From: UBA5177 sp002413265
Lineage (GTDB): Bacteria; Chloroflexota; UBA5177
Reading direction: 5' to 3'
DNA: 64,000 nt
Assembly (NCBI GenBank): GCA_036752825.1
Contig: DAIORV010000001.1
Coordinates: 62,001 to 126,000, forward strand
The notes beneath the pieces were generated by a model. It was not told the DNA's origin, did no database searches, and worked only from the letters and a program-made list of their open reading frames with translations. Below are positions 25,313-34,116 of the stretch, in pieces (the stretch's first letter is position 1; every line of letters begins with the position of its first letter). Both the position numbers and the translations under genes were made by a program.

Positions 25313-26577
25313 GCCTCGAGGAAAGGCTTCAAAGCGTACGGAAGCACATGGCGCTCGCGCAAGCCGCAACGGTTGCTCCCCCGAGGCGATCGCCTATCCC
25401 TCACGACTGGACGGGCCGCCTGGCCGGCAATGTCGAGTTCTTGGGCGCGGCGGGCTCTTTCTCGGTCACCTCGTCGTACGAGTCCGGCCACACTCACGGG
25501 CAACAGCGATTTTCGGACCTCACGACCGTCACCGGCAACGCGTTCTCGGTCGTATGTAGGGACCCGGAGCTCTCGTACGCCAACCTTCAAGGTGCTGTGT
25601 TTCTCGATACGGAGACAACCGGGCTCGGAATGGGAACCGGGACCTACGTCTTTCTCGTCGGAGCGGGCTATATGGAGGGGGACCGTTTCATCGTCAAGCA
25701 GTTCTTTCTGGACGCTCCAGGTGATGAGCGTGTGCTTCTCGAAGCGCTTGGCAGTTTCCTCTCCAGGTTCCCGGTCCTCATTACTTTCAACGGCAAGGCC
25801 TTCGATTGGCCGCTGCTGGAAAGCAGATTTAGGTTGCATCGGCGGTCCGTTCCATTCGACGATCCGCCCCACGTCGATCTCCTCCATCCAGCTCGCCGCC
25901 TCTGGAAAAGGCGCCTGGACAGTTGCGCGCTGTCGTCGCTCGAAACTCAGATTCTTGGGGTCCGTCGAACAATCGAGGACGTGCCGGGGTGGGAGATACC
26001 ATTCCGGTACTTCGGGTATCAAAGGTCTGGAGATGGGTCTCAGCTCGAGGGCGTCTTTTACCACAATCTGGTCGACATACTGTCCCTCGCGTCGCTTGCC
26101 CTGCACATCGATCGCGTCGTCGCTGATCCCAACTGCGGACTGGTCGAGCACGCGACCGACTTCTTCTGCATAGGCAAGGTCTACGAGGTCAGTGGAGACG
26201 GCGACATGGCCGTCTATTGTTATGAGCGAGCTCTCAGGCTCGGTGTGCCTGATGAGCTGCGACCGGATTGCTTCCTGCGGCTGGGAACCCTGCACAAACG
26301 CCAGAGGCGATGGGACGCCGCGATTCAGGCGTGGGAGTCGCTGCTGGACGAGGGAGGTCGGGCGGGGCTGGTGGCTCGCGTAGAGCTTGCGAAGTTTTAC
26401 GAGCACGTCGAACGCGATTACGTGACGGCTATCGATCATGTTCAGCACGCGCTGGTGCTCGCAGAGCTCTTCGATAGCCCATGGCCTGATGCCAATCTAC
26501 GGGACCTGGAGCACCGATTGAGCAGACTGTTCAACCGCTCGATTCGCGCTCGAGACTGGGCGGGGACATATGGTTGA
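25309..26577 (+). CDS. mrfB: MrfB/YprB-type RNase H-fold exonuclease with TPR-like tail
   Basis: 422-residue partner of MrfA. The exonuclease core (about residues 85-270) carries the DEDD metal residues: FLDTETTG (Asp, Glu), FNGKAFDWPLLESR (Asp) and YHNLVDILSL (Asp). The C-terminal 150 residues form TPR-like helical repeats (CIGKVYEVSGDGDMAVYCYERAL ... CFLRLGTLHKRQRRWDAAIQAWESLL), as in B. subtilis YprB. Translationally coupled to mrfA by ATGA. Its stop overlaps a TTG in frame with galU, but galU more likely starts at 26625. The pair probably repairs bulky or crosslinked DNA adducts; no SOS-type box was seen upstream. Confidence 0.87.
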   Translation: MSLEERLQSVRKHMALAQAATVAPPRRSPIPHDWTGRLAGNVEFLGAAGSFSVTSSYESGHTHGQQRFSDLTTVTGNAFSVVCRDPELSYANLQGAVFLDTETTGLGMGTGTYVFLVGAGYMEGDRFIVKQFFLDAPGDERVLLEALGSFLSRFPVLITFNGKAFDWPLLESRFRLHRRSVPFDDPPHVDLLHPARRLWKRRLDSCALSSLETQILGVRRTIEDVPGWEIPFRYFGYQRSGDGSQLEGVFYHNLVDILSLASLALHIDRVVADPNCGLVEHATDFFCIGKVYEVSGDGDMAVYCYERALRLGVPDELRPDCFLRLGTLHKRQRRWDAAIQAWESLLDEGGRAGLVARVELAKFYEHVERDYVTAIDHVQHALVLAELFDSPWPDANLRDLEHRLSRLFNRSIRARDWAGTYG

Positions 26578-26624
26578 GCACGCCTGCCGCGAACGCGGCG
26601 AACTCTGAGGCCGGGAGGATTGGC

Positions 26625-27509
26625 GTGCACGTTCGAAAGGCAGTAATCCCTGCTGCGGGCTTTGGCACGCGGCTGTTGCCTCTCACAAAAACTGTTCCAA
26701 AGGAGATGCTGCCGCTGGCCGGCAAGCCGGTCATCCAATACATTGTCGAGGAGGCCGTCGCGTCCGGGATCGAAGAGATCATCCTGGTGACGAGTCCTAA
26801 CAAGAAGGCCCTCGAGGATTATTTCGACAGCAACTTCGAGCTCGAGCATCAACTGGAGGCGACTGGGAAGGGATCTGTCGCGCAGCAGCTCCGGACGATT
26901 CGAGACATGGCTGCCTTTACGTACGTCCGGCAAAAGCAGCCCCTTGGAAACGGACACGCCGTTCTCGCCGCCAGGCATGCCGTGGGTAATGAGCCCTTCG
27001 CCGTCCTCTGGGGCGATGACGTCCTCGTGGGGCGTCCTCCAGTCCTAAAGCAGCTGATCCAGGTCGCGGAGAGAAACGACGCACCAGTAGTCGGGGTGCG
27101 CCAGGTTGCTGAGAATGATTTCGAGAAGTACGGAATGCTCGAGGTTGAGTTAATTGACGGTCGCCTTAGTCGAGCGATCTCGGTCATCGAGAAACCCAGT
27201 CGCACGGAAGCTCCGTCAGATCTCGCCCAAATCGGAGGATTCGTGCTAACGCCAGATATATTCGACCTTCTTGCATCCGCCGAGGTCGGGCCTAGCGGCG
27301 AAATCTACCTGGCGGATGCCCTGATCAAGCTCATGCAGATTCGAACGGTGTACGCTTACGCCTTTGAGGGCACGCGGTACGATGCGGGGAACCACATGGA
27401 TTACTTGAAGGCATCGTTGGAGCTGGCGCTGGCCGATCCCTCCATCGGTCCTCCCTTCAGGGAGTATCTTGCAAGTCTCGGATGGCGAGGCGTCAACGGG
27501 CCTTTGTGA
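26625..27509 (+). CDS. galU: UTP--glucose-1-phosphate uridylyltransferase
   Basis: Makes UDP-glucose for envelope glycans. 294 aa from GTG 26625, with a very good GGGAGG box 6 bases upstream; a TTG at 26574 overlapping mrfB is a weaker choice. Nucleotide loop AAGFGTRLLPLTKTVPKEML at residues 8-27, then GKPVIQYIVEEAV, the GNGHAVLAA turn, the uridine-site WGDDV and KYGMLEV, all standard for GalU. It follows mrfB by 47 bases and overlaps the DUF3048 gene by 28 bases. The gene order repair-galU-DUF3048-glycerate kinase has no obvious logic beyond co-transcription. Confidence 0.94.
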   Translation: MHVRKAVIPAAGFGTRLLPLTKTVPKEMLPLAGKPVIQYIVEEAVASGIEEIILVTSPNKKALEDYFDSNFELEHQLEATGKGSVAQQLRTIRDMAAFTYVRQKQPLGNGHAVLAARHAVGNEPFAVLWGDDVLVGRPPVLKQLIQVAERNDAPVVGVRQVAENDFEKYGMLEVELIDGRLSRAISVIEKPSRTEAPSDLAQIGGFVLTPDIFDLLASAEVGPSGEIYLADALIKLMQIRTVYAYAFEGTRYDAGNHMDYLKASLELALADPSIGPPFREYLASLGWRGVNGPL

Positions 27510-28591
27510 GCGTCATACCTGGAGAGGCTCGGGCCCTCATTTTGATCTTCGCTGTGGCCGGGCTGGCGGCGCTCGTGGTCGGCTCAGTGGCCGCGTCTCC
27601 ACATCTCACCGGGACCGTCACTCCTACTCCGATCCACGTCTCTACCAAGGCTACCGTTGTACCCAATATCGTCCCCGGGCCCCTCAATGGCGAGCCGACA
27701 CAGCGGCGCATCGCCCTGCGCCGCCCAATCGCTGCGGTCATCGACAATCTCTATCCGGACGCGCGGCCGCAAGCGGGACTGAATCGAGCCAGCCTGGTTT
27801 TCGAAACGCTCGCCGAGGGAGGCATTACCCGGCTCATGGGCGTCTTCCTCGAGCATGATGCGTCGCAAATCGGCCCAATCCGCAGTGCCAGACCGTATTT
27901 CGTGAAGTGGGCGGCGGGATATCGAGCTCTGTTTGTTCACGCCGGCGGATCCCCAGCGGCGTTGCAGCTACTCTACCTCACGCCCCAGCTAGGCAATGTC
28001 GAAGCGTTGCTTCCTCGACCTGAGTTCCACCGGGAATCGGATCGTATCTCACCTCACAACCTGTTCGGCAGTACCGACGGTGTTCGCGCGATCGCCGTCC
28101 GCAACGCCTGGAATCATCGCGTTTCGTATGCGTGGCTGGCCCACAAGACGCCTGCTCCCAAAGCGGAACGCGGTCACATCAGCCACATCCGCATCAATTT
28201 TTCGACACCCAACATCTCATCTCCTCCCGACTACGCGGTTGACTATCGCTTCGAGCGAGCTCAGGATCTCTACGTTCGATCGGTCGGCGGCGTACCGGCG
28301 ATCGACAGACTTGCGAATCGGCCTGTGGAGACGAGCAATGTGGTCCTGCTTTACACCTCGATCGCGCCGATACCAAACGATGCCGAGGCTCGGGTTGCCG
28401 TTGGAGTGGTCGGCAAGGGCAAAGCACTCATTTTTGAAGATGGAGGGATCGTCCGCGGAAGCTGGTCCAAATCAGGTGTCCTTGCACCCCTTCGGCTCAA
28501 GGACGCAACGGGCAGTCCGGTGAAGCTGAATCCGGGACAGACCTGGTTTGAGGTGACCACCCCCGGAGACGCCACATGGGGAGGTAAATGA
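27482..28591 (+). CDS. DUF3048 (YerB-like) membrane-anchored extracytoplasmic protein
   Basis: 369 aa. A short basic N-terminus and one hydrophobic segment (ALILIFAVAGLAALVVGSVAA) would anchor or export the protein; no lipobox Cys is seen, unlike B. subtilis YerB. The DUF3048 core follows: PIAAVIDNLYPDARPQAGL, FETLAEGGITRLMGVF, IGPIRSARPYFVKWA, and the second domain around YYRFERA/VLLYTSI to the PGQTWFEV end. The family is widespread in monoderms and its function is not established. It starts inside galU (28-base overlap) and overlaps glycerate kinase by 4 bases, so the three genes are tightly coupled. Confidence 0.88.
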   Translation: MARRQRAFVSVIPGEARALILIFAVAGLAALVVGSVAASPHLTGTVTPTPIHVSTKATVVPNIVPGPLNGEPTQRRIALRRPIAAVIDNLYPDARPQAGLNRASLVFETLAEGGITRLMGVFLEHDASQIGPIRSARPYFVKWAAGYRALFVHAGGSPAALQLLYLTPQLGNVEALLPRPEFHRESDRISPHNLFGSTDGVRAIAVRNAWNHRVSYAWLAHKTPAPKAERGHISHIRINFSTPNISSPPDYAVDYRFERAQDLYVRSVGGVPAIDRLANRPVETSNVVLLYTSIAPIPNDAEARVAVGVVGKGKALIFEDGGIVRGSWSKSGVLAPLRLKDATGSPVKLNPGQTWFEVTTPGDATWGGK

Positions 28592-29745
28592 AAGTCCTCA
28601 TTGCTCCTCAGGGCTTCAAGGGCAGCCTGGAGGCGGTGGAGGTCGCGAATGCGATTGCCCGCGGCGTTCGACAGGTTTTCAGCGACGCGAGTCTGACCGT
28701 CTTGCCGATTGCGGACGGTGGCGAGGGAACCGTGCGGGCCTTGGTGCAGGCCAGCAATGGACGCTCGGTTGTAAGTAGGGTTACTGGTCCGCTCGGACGA
28801 CCGGTCAACGCCACTTGGGGAATACTCGGTGACGAGCGAACCGCAGTAATTGAAATGGCGGCGGCTTCCGGACTCCCTTTGATACGGCGTGACGAACGCA
28901 ATCCGATGCACACGACGTCATTTGGAACCGGAGAGCTGATCCTTCGTGCGCTCGACGCCGGTGTCCGACACGTCATCGTCGGTATTGGAGGCAGTGCCAC
29001 GAACGACGGTGGAGCCGGCATGGCGCAGGCCCTCGGAGCTCACTTGCTCGATGCTCGAGGGCAGGAGCTGGGGCCGGGCGGCGCGTCCCTCGGCACACTG
29101 GATCGCATCGACACGTCGGAGCTCGACCCGCGCATCAACGGACTCGAGGTTGACGTTGCGTGCGACGTTAACAATCCGCTCACGGGCCCGACCGGGGCTA
29201 GCCTCGTGTACGGGCCTCAAAAAGGAGCCACGCCCCAAATGGCAGAGGAGCTGGACTCTGCTCTCTCACGGTATGCAGATATCTTGAAGCGCGATCTCGG
29301 TCAAGATGTTGGGGCCGTGCCCGGTGCTGGAGCAGCAGGCGGTCTCGGAGCAGGGCTCATTGCCTTCCTCCAAGCGCGACTGCGGCCCGGCGTAGACCTG
29401 GTATTCGGAGCCATGGACATAGAGCGCCACCTTGAGGGCGCCGATCTAGTGATCACCGGTGAGGGTCGGATAGATCGGCAAGATCTCTACGGAAAGGCTC
29501 CCATGGGAATCGCTCAACGGGCTCGGGCGAGAGGCATCCCGTGTTTCGCCGTGGCGGGCAGCACGGGCAGAGACTATCACGTGGTCTATGATCACGGACT
29601 CGATGCCGTGATCGGAACCGTAAACCGGCCCATGCAGCTCGATCGCGCTATTGCGGAAGGCTCCCGGCTCATCACTGAAGCAGCAATGCGTGCCTGTCGG
29701 CTTCTGCGCGTGGGTATGCGCATACAGGCTGGTCGAGAGCCTTAG
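28588..29745 (+). CDS. garK: Glycerate kinase (GarK/GlxK family)
   Basis: 385-residue glycerate kinase of the GarK type, phosphorylating D-glycerate (usually to 2-phosphoglycerate). Characteristic motifs: IAPQGFKGSLEAVEVA at the N-terminus, PIADGGEGTVRAL, MAAASGLPLI, GIGGSATNDGGAGMA (about residue 135), GAGAAGGLGAGL and ITGEGRIDRQ. Full length. Start ATG 28588 overlaps the previous stop by 4 bases. It ends the pyrB operon; 12 bases later an extended -10 for ftsY appears, followed by a terminator hairpin. Confidence 0.93.
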   Translation: MKVLIAPQGFKGSLEAVEVANAIARGVRQVFSDASLTVLPIADGGEGTVRALVQASNGRSVVSRVTGPLGRPVNATWGILGDERTAVIEMAAASGLPLIRRDERNPMHTTSFGTGELILRALDAGVRHVIVGIGGSATNDGGAGMAQALGAHLLDARGQELGPGGASLGTLDRIDTSELDPRINGLEVDVACDVNNPLTGPTGASLVYGPQKGATPQMAEELDSALSRYADILKRDLGQDVGAVPGAGAAGGLGAGLIAFLQARLRPGVDLVFGAMDIERHLEGADLVITGEGRIDRQDLYGKAPMGIAQRARARGIPCFAVAGSTGRDYHVVYDHGLDAVIGTVNRPMQLDRAIAEGSRLITEAAMRACRLLRVGMRIQAGREP

Positions 29746-29757
29746 CGGTTCACCTGC

Positions 29758-29766
29758 TGGTATAAT
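29758..29766 (+). promoter_or_regulatory. Extended -10 promoter of ftsY
   Basis: TGGTATAAT: a perfect TATAAT with the TGn extension, 12 bases after the garK stop and 18 bases ahead of the hairpin at 29785. No good -35 at 16-18 bases. Transcription would start near 29773. Confidence 0.62.
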
Positions 29767-29784
29767 TCTACGTCTCGCTTCGGG

Positions 29785-29813
29785 CAACACCCTCTCCCGG
29801 AGGGTGTTGTTTT
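29785..29813 (+). terminator. Terminator-type hairpin at the 5' end of the ftsY transcript
   Basis: CAACACCCT (29785-29793), 7-base loop, AGGGTGTTG (29801-29809), then TTTT (29810-29813). It can end the garK operon, but it also lies about 12 bases into the transcript expected from 29758-29766. Confidence 0.75.
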
Positions 29814-29830
29814 CATATATAAGGAACCCC

Positions 29831-30778
29831 GTGAGAAGTCTCTTCCGTCGCAGCCCAGGTGAGCCGAAGACAGAGGAGCAGCAGCAGCTCGACCAGGCAG
29901 TCAGCAAGACCAGAGAAAGCTCCTTTCGCCGAATCTCGACTCTCTTTCACGAAGCGATCGTGACGGACGAAACCTGGGAGGAGCTCGAGGATCTTTTGGT
30001 TCAGGCTGACGTCGGTCCCGTCACCGCCGCTCGCCTAGTCGAAGACGCTCGCGGGGAGGTCGAAACGCTCGAAGAGCGTACCGCGGTCGAGGCGGAAACT
30101 GCTATCCGAGGCCAGATGGTAGACGTTCTCGGATCCGACAGCCGCGTGCCGCTCGAGAAAATGCCTTCCGGAACGGTCCTCCTGATGGTGGGGGTCAACG
30201 GCTCCGGAAAGACCACCACGACCGCCAAGATTGCTCGCTACCTCGAACGTCATGGACGCACCGTGCTACTCGCGGCTGCTGACACCTTTAGAGCTGCAGC
30301 CATCGATCAGCTTCGCGTGTGGGGAGAACGGGTCAAGGCGCCCGTCGTGGCCCATCAGCAGGAGGCGGACCCTGGTGCCGTCGTCTTCGACGCGGTGCGA
30401 GCGGCCCTCGCCCGCCATGTCGACTTCGTCATAGTCGACACCGCCGGTAGACTGCACACGAAATTCAATCTGATGGAAGAATTGCAGAAGATTCGTCGGG
30501 TGGTGGGAAAAGCGAACCCCGAGGCTGCGATCATCGCGCTACTTGTGATTGACGCCACGACGGGTCAAAATGCCATTCTGCAGGCCAAGAGCTTCCTGGC
30601 GACCGTGGAGGTCGACGGCATAATCCTGGCAAAGCTGGACGGCACGGCCAAGGGTGGTGTTGCTTTCTCGGTCTACAACGAGCTGAAGGTTCCGATCTGG
30701 TACGTGGGCACTGGTGAGACAATGGACGATTTCGCAGCATTTGATCATTTAGAGTTTGTCAATGCACTCTTCGACTGA
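29831..30778 (+). CDS. ftsY: Signal recognition particle receptor FtsY
   Basis: SRP receptor GTPase (315 aa) that docks SRP-ribosome complexes on SecYEG. GTG 29831 with AAGGA 6 bases upstream; the open frame upstream runs into garK. Very short acidic A region, then the N domain (residues 20-100) and G domain: GVNGSGKTTTTAKI (P-loop), AADTFRAAAIDQL, DTAGRLHTKFNLMEEL, and KLDGTAKGG with GTGE near the end. The lack of a long A domain is typical of many Gram-positive and Chloroflexota forms. ffh follows after 29 bases, an economical SRP/receptor operon. Confidence 0.96.
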   Translation: MRSLFRRSPGEPKTEEQQQLDQAVSKTRESSFRRISTLFHEAIVTDETWEELEDLLVQADVGPVTAARLVEDARGEVETLEERTAVEAETAIRGQMVDVLGSDSRVPLEKMPSGTVLLMVGVNGSGKTTTTAKIARYLERHGRTVLLAAADTFRAAAIDQLRVWGERVKAPVVAHQQEADPGAVVFDAVRAALARHVDFVIVDTAGRLHTKFNLMEELQKIRRVVGKANPEAAIIALLVIDATTGQNAILQAKSFLATVEVDGIILAKLDGTAKGGVAFSVYNELKVPIWYVGTGETMDDFAAFDHLEFVNALFD

Positions 30779-30807
30779 CATGAGGGCGGAAACGCTCCGT
30801 CACGCGC

Positions 30808-32145
30808 ATGTTTGAGGCACTTTCGGACCGGTTGACGGACATCTTTCAGGGTCTCCGAAGCAAGGGCACGCTGACCGAGCGAGATGTCGACCAGGCCATG
30901 CGCGAAATTCGCATGTCGCTCCTCGAGGCCGACGTGAATTTTAAGGTCGTAAAGGAGTTCGTTGCGCACGTGAAGGAGCGAAGTGTCGGCTCCGAAGTGC
31001 TTCAAAGCCTGACTCCTGCGCAGCAGGTTGTGAAGATCGTGCACGAGGAGCTGCTCGCCATTCTGGGCGAGCCCGCAAGACTCGAGCTCTCCGGCACTCC
31101 TCCTTCGGTCATCCTGCTCGCGGGTTTGCAGGGCTCCGGAAAGACGACGACGGCCGCCAAGCTGGCTAACTATCTTCGCAAGCAGGGGCAGTATCCAGTG
31201 TTGGCAGCTCTCGACATCTATCGTCCTGCCGCCATAGACCAGCTCATTTCGCTAGGCAAGCAGCTGAATGTCCCCGTTCATAGCGAAGGAAGCAAGGTCG
31301 ATCCCGTAAAGATCGCGGGAAACGCCGTCAGTGAAGCACGCCGCAACGGAAATACCGTGGTCATTCTGGACACCGCCGGTCGCTTGCACGTAGACGACGA
31401 CATGATGCGGGAGCTGCAAGAGATAGAAGCACGGGTCAAGCCGAGTGAGACGCTGTTGGTAGCCGACGCGATGACCGGACAGGACGCGGTGCACACCGCG
31501 GAAGAGTTCAACAGATCCGTGAAGCTTACCGGCCTGATCCTTACCAAGATGGATGGCGACGCTCGAGGTGGAGCTGCGCTGTCCATTCGGCATGTCACGG
31601 GCATTCCGATCAAATTCGTGGCGACCGGCGAGAAGACGGACGCGCTTGATCTCTTCCACCCGGATCGACTTGCACAGCGGATCCTCGGAATGGGGGACGT
31701 TCTCTCTCTGATCGAACGAACCGAGGAGGCATTTTCCAAAGATCAGCAGGAGCTAATCGAAAAGAAAATGCGCCGAGCGGAGTTTGACTTCGATGATTTT
31801 CTGCAGACCATGTCGACCATCCGAAAAATGGGGCCTCTCTCAAACATCATGGAGATGATTCCGGGGATGCGGGGCGCCATGAAGCAGATGGGCGGTATGC
31901 CCAATGTCGATGACAAGAACTTCAAGCGCATCGAAGCCATCATCACGTCCATGACGAAGCACGAGCGCCGCTCTCCGGGATTGATTGACGGTAGCCGTCG
32001 CAAGCGAATCGCGCGCGGCAGCGGGACATCGGTGCAGGAGGTCAACGAGCTTCTCAATCGCTTCAAAGACATGCAGAAACTGATGAAGCAGCTGACCAAG
32101 GGCAAGATGCGGTTGCCCAAGGGCATGGGCCTTCCCGGCCTTTGA
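30808..32145 (+). CDS. ffh: Signal recognition particle protein Ffh
   Basis: SRP54 GTPase (445 aa) which with 4.5S RNA recognises signal sequences on nascent chains. NG domain: GLQGSGKTTTAAKL P-loop (about residue 105), ALDIYRPAAIDQL, DTAGRLHVDDDMM, TKMDGDARGGAALS. The M domain follows with the FDDFLQTMSTIRKMGPLS segment, the GMRGAMKQMGG finger-loop region, and the RNA-binding SRRKRIARGSGTSVQEVN helix-turn-helix near residue 390. Methionine-rich C-terminus. The usual downstream rpsP-rimM-trmD-rplS genes are absent; a pseudokinase gene follows after 84 bases. Confidence 0.97.
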   Translation: MFEALSDRLTDIFQGLRSKGTLTERDVDQAMREIRMSLLEADVNFKVVKEFVAHVKERSVGSEVLQSLTPAQQVVKIVHEELLAILGEPARLELSGTPPSVILLAGLQGSGKTTTAAKLANYLRKQGQYPVLAALDIYRPAAIDQLISLGKQLNVPVHSEGSKVDPVKIAGNAVSEARRNGNTVVILDTAGRLHVDDDMMRELQEIEARVKPSETLLVADAMTGQDAVHTAEEFNRSVKLTGLILTKMDGDARGGAALSIRHVTGIPIKFVATGEKTDALDLFHPDRLAQRILGMGDVLSLIERTEEAFSKDQQELIEKKMRRAEFDFDDFLQTMSTIRKMGPLSNIMEMIPGMRGAMKQMGGMPNVDDKNFKRIEAIITSMTKHERRSPGLIDGSRRKRIARGSGTSVQEVNELLNRFKDMQKLMKQLTKGKMRLPKGMGLPGL

Positions 32146-32229
32146 CATGACCACCCTCTCAAAAGGTGGCAGGCGGAGTCCGGACCTCATGTCTCCTGGT
32201 TGGCTTCGCCGGCCGATAGGACGCGCTTG

Positions 32230-33963
32230 ATGACTTCTCTGCACGGCGAGAGATACGATCGCGGAGACGCTGAAGACTCCACGGCGGTTGACCCTGCCAA
32301 TCCTCAGGCGGAGGGAACATGTGTTTACCTCGGCAAGGCTGATGCAGAACAAGTTCAACCGGAGGCGATGCAGCAGCTTTTCCAGCGACTGACTACTCTG
32401 CGTCATCCAAACGTTGCACGCGTCCGAGAGTTGTCTCTGGAGGACGATGCGCTGACGCTGGTTGTCGATCCCGTGCATGGTATGCCCCTGTCTGAGTACG
32501 TGGCGACACGAGAACCCGGTATCGCTGAAGTGAGGAAGCTGTCCATCCAACTTGTCTCCGCCCTCGCATACCTGCAGAAGCATCTGCCCGGATTGCGACT
32601 CCGACTTGAGCATGTTCTCGTCGGAGACGGAAGCTTGGTTCTCACCGGGGCGAATCTTGTCCAGCTCAAAGGGGTCTCGTGGCCCAGGGACTTTCCGTCC
32701 TCGATCGCCTTTGCGATTGAGGCGCCGGAGCCTGAAGAGAAACGTGACGAGACGGCAACGGTATTCACCGCCGGCGCAGTCACGTACCACATGCTCACAA
32801 GGGTGGCGGCGGGATCTGCACGCGACGCTTGGGGTGCCGCCGCGATAGCATTCGAGCATTTCGTTCGGGAGCGCGTCCCCCCGAGCGACCTGGTTCGAAA
32901 CATACCCAAGCAATGGGATGAGGCGGTCCTCCGAGCTCTTTCGGTAAACCCAGGCGATCGATTCCCGACGTTGGAAGCGCTCCAGCAAGCATTGGCAGAG
33001 CTCGAGGCTTTGGACTACGAAGATGAAGAGGCGGCTGTGGCAACAAGCTCGCCACTACCGGCTCCTCTGCCTCTGGACCTTCCGTTTCCTTACTATTTAG
33101 AGCCAGACAATGAAGCCTCGGGAAGCCGCTGGCTGATTCCCGGGATGACCGTGATGGGTCTTGCCCTGGCGGCAGCCGTCTTCGTAGCGGCTTGGTTCGT
33201 AGTCGGCGGACACACGAAGACCTTGAAGCCAGCGCAGCTCGCCGCGGTCTCAGGTCTGCGCCTTGTAGAATCTGCACCGGTCTCCGGTTCAGACGTCATT
33301 CTCGCGTGGTCACCGGTAGTTGGTGCCGACCGCTATCGAGTGCGAATAACGGCTTCCTCGGACGGTAAGACGTCCACGTTCGCCACTTCTCGACCCCGAT
33401 ACGCCTTTCGAAATGCGGCAGGCCAGCAGTCATTCGTATGGATGGCGTCTGCCCACACCTCCAATGGCTGGACTCCCTTTTCGCCAGCAAGAACCTTCAT
33501 CGTACGCGCTCCTAGAGTCGGCGTTCCGGCGCTGATTCGACCGACAGACAAGCAAATCTCCCATACCAAGAACGTGACCTTTTGCTGGCTTGCCGTGACG
33601 GACGCGCGCGGCTACCTTCTGCGGGCCGGCACTCTCACAGTTCATACGCTCAATAGGTGTCACCTAATGACCTTGGGATACGGCAAGTACGCCTGGACCG
33701 TCACCGCGCAGGTGCAGGGCACTCGTCTCTATACGGGACCGACCGCTCCGCCGCGCGTCATCGATATTGTGCCGGCTCGAGGACGAGCCACGGCAGCTCC
33801 GACCGCGACAACGTTTCCCGCGGCTACGGCCGTCGCGCCCGGACCGCCAGTCGTCAGTCAACCTCCTCCGGTTCCCACTGCAGTCGTTGCCGCCCCTGTC
33901 GCGCCCGCTCCAGTCAATCCAGCCCCGACTGCGCCCGCGTGTGTCCCATTCGTCAATTGTTAG
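32230..33963 (+). CDS. Transmembrane pseudokinase with extracytoplasmic beta domains
   Basis: 577 aa from ATG 32230 (AGGA about 9 bases upstream; a TTG at 32200 is also in frame). The first 270 residues follow a bacterial Ser/Thr kinase pattern (LRHPNVARVRELS, LTLVVDPVHGMPLSEYV, LVSALAYLQKHL), but the catalytic parts are gone. HRDxKPxN is replaced by LRLRLEHVLV, DFG by GAN (VLTGANLVQL), and there is no glycine loop or VAIK-type Lys. One membrane helix (WLIPGMTVMGLALAAAVFVAAWFVV, about residue 300) leads to two beta-rich, FN3-like domains and a Pro/Ala/Thr tail ending CVPFVNC. Probably a non-catalytic sensor or scaffold. Its place directly after ffh may only be positional. Confidence 0.78.
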   Translation: MTSLHGERYDRGDAEDSTAVDPANPQAEGTCVYLGKADAEQVQPEAMQQLFQRLTTLRHPNVARVRELSLEDDALTLVVDPVHGMPLSEYVATREPGIAEVRKLSIQLVSALAYLQKHLPGLRLRLEHVLVGDGSLVLTGANLVQLKGVSWPRDFPSSIAFAIEAPEPEEKRDETATVFTAGAVTYHMLTRVAAGSARDAWGAAAIAFEHFVRERVPPSDLVRNIPKQWDEAVLRALSVNPGDRFPTLEALQQALAELEALDYEDEEAAVATSSPLPAPLPLDLPFPYYLEPDNEASGSRWLIPGMTVMGLALAAAVFVAAWFVVGGHTKTLKPAQLAAVSGLRLVESAPVSGSDVILAWSPVVGADRYRVRITASSDGKTSTFATSRPRYAFRNAAGQQSFVWMASAHTSNGWTPFSPARTFIVRAPRVGVPALIRPTDKQISHTKNVTFCWLAVTDARGYLLRAGTLTVHTLNRCHLMTLGYGKYAWTVTAQVQGTRLYTGPTAPPRVIDIVPARGRATAAPTATTFPAATAVAPGPPVVSQPPPVPTAVVAAPVAPAPVNPAPTAPACVPFVNC

Positions 33964-34037
33964 CCGAGATTCACGCACCGCCCTGCGACGTTTGGGCGAG
34001 GCCGCGTCAGATCGAACAGAGACAGCGCTAGATGGCG

Positions 34038-34066
34038 TTGACGATCACCTTGTCGGGCACTATACT
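34038..34066 (+). promoter_or_regulatory. Sigma70-type promoter of mraZ
   Basis: TTGACG (34038-34043), 17 bases, TATACT (34061-34066); start of transcription near 34073 and a 44-base leader to the GTG at 34117. No terminator hairpin follows. The rest of 33964-34116 shows nothing else. Confidence 0.7.
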
Positions 34067-34116
34067 GTGCCTGCCCCACCCGTTCACATCGATTTAGAGT
34101 TTGAGAGATTTAGCAC

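Noticed and set aside
25150..26448. Long open frame on the minus strand opposite mrfB
   Set aside because: Antisense to a gene with clear exonuclease motifs; no domain or ribosome site; an effect of biased codon use.
26574..26624. TTG start for galU overlapping the mrfB stop
   Set aside because: The extra 17 residues are not GalU-like, and GTG 26625 has a much better ribosome site.
31840..32988. Long minus-strand frame across the ffh/pseudokinase junction
   Set aside because: Covers the ends of two well-supported genes, has no recognisable motifs and no promoter.
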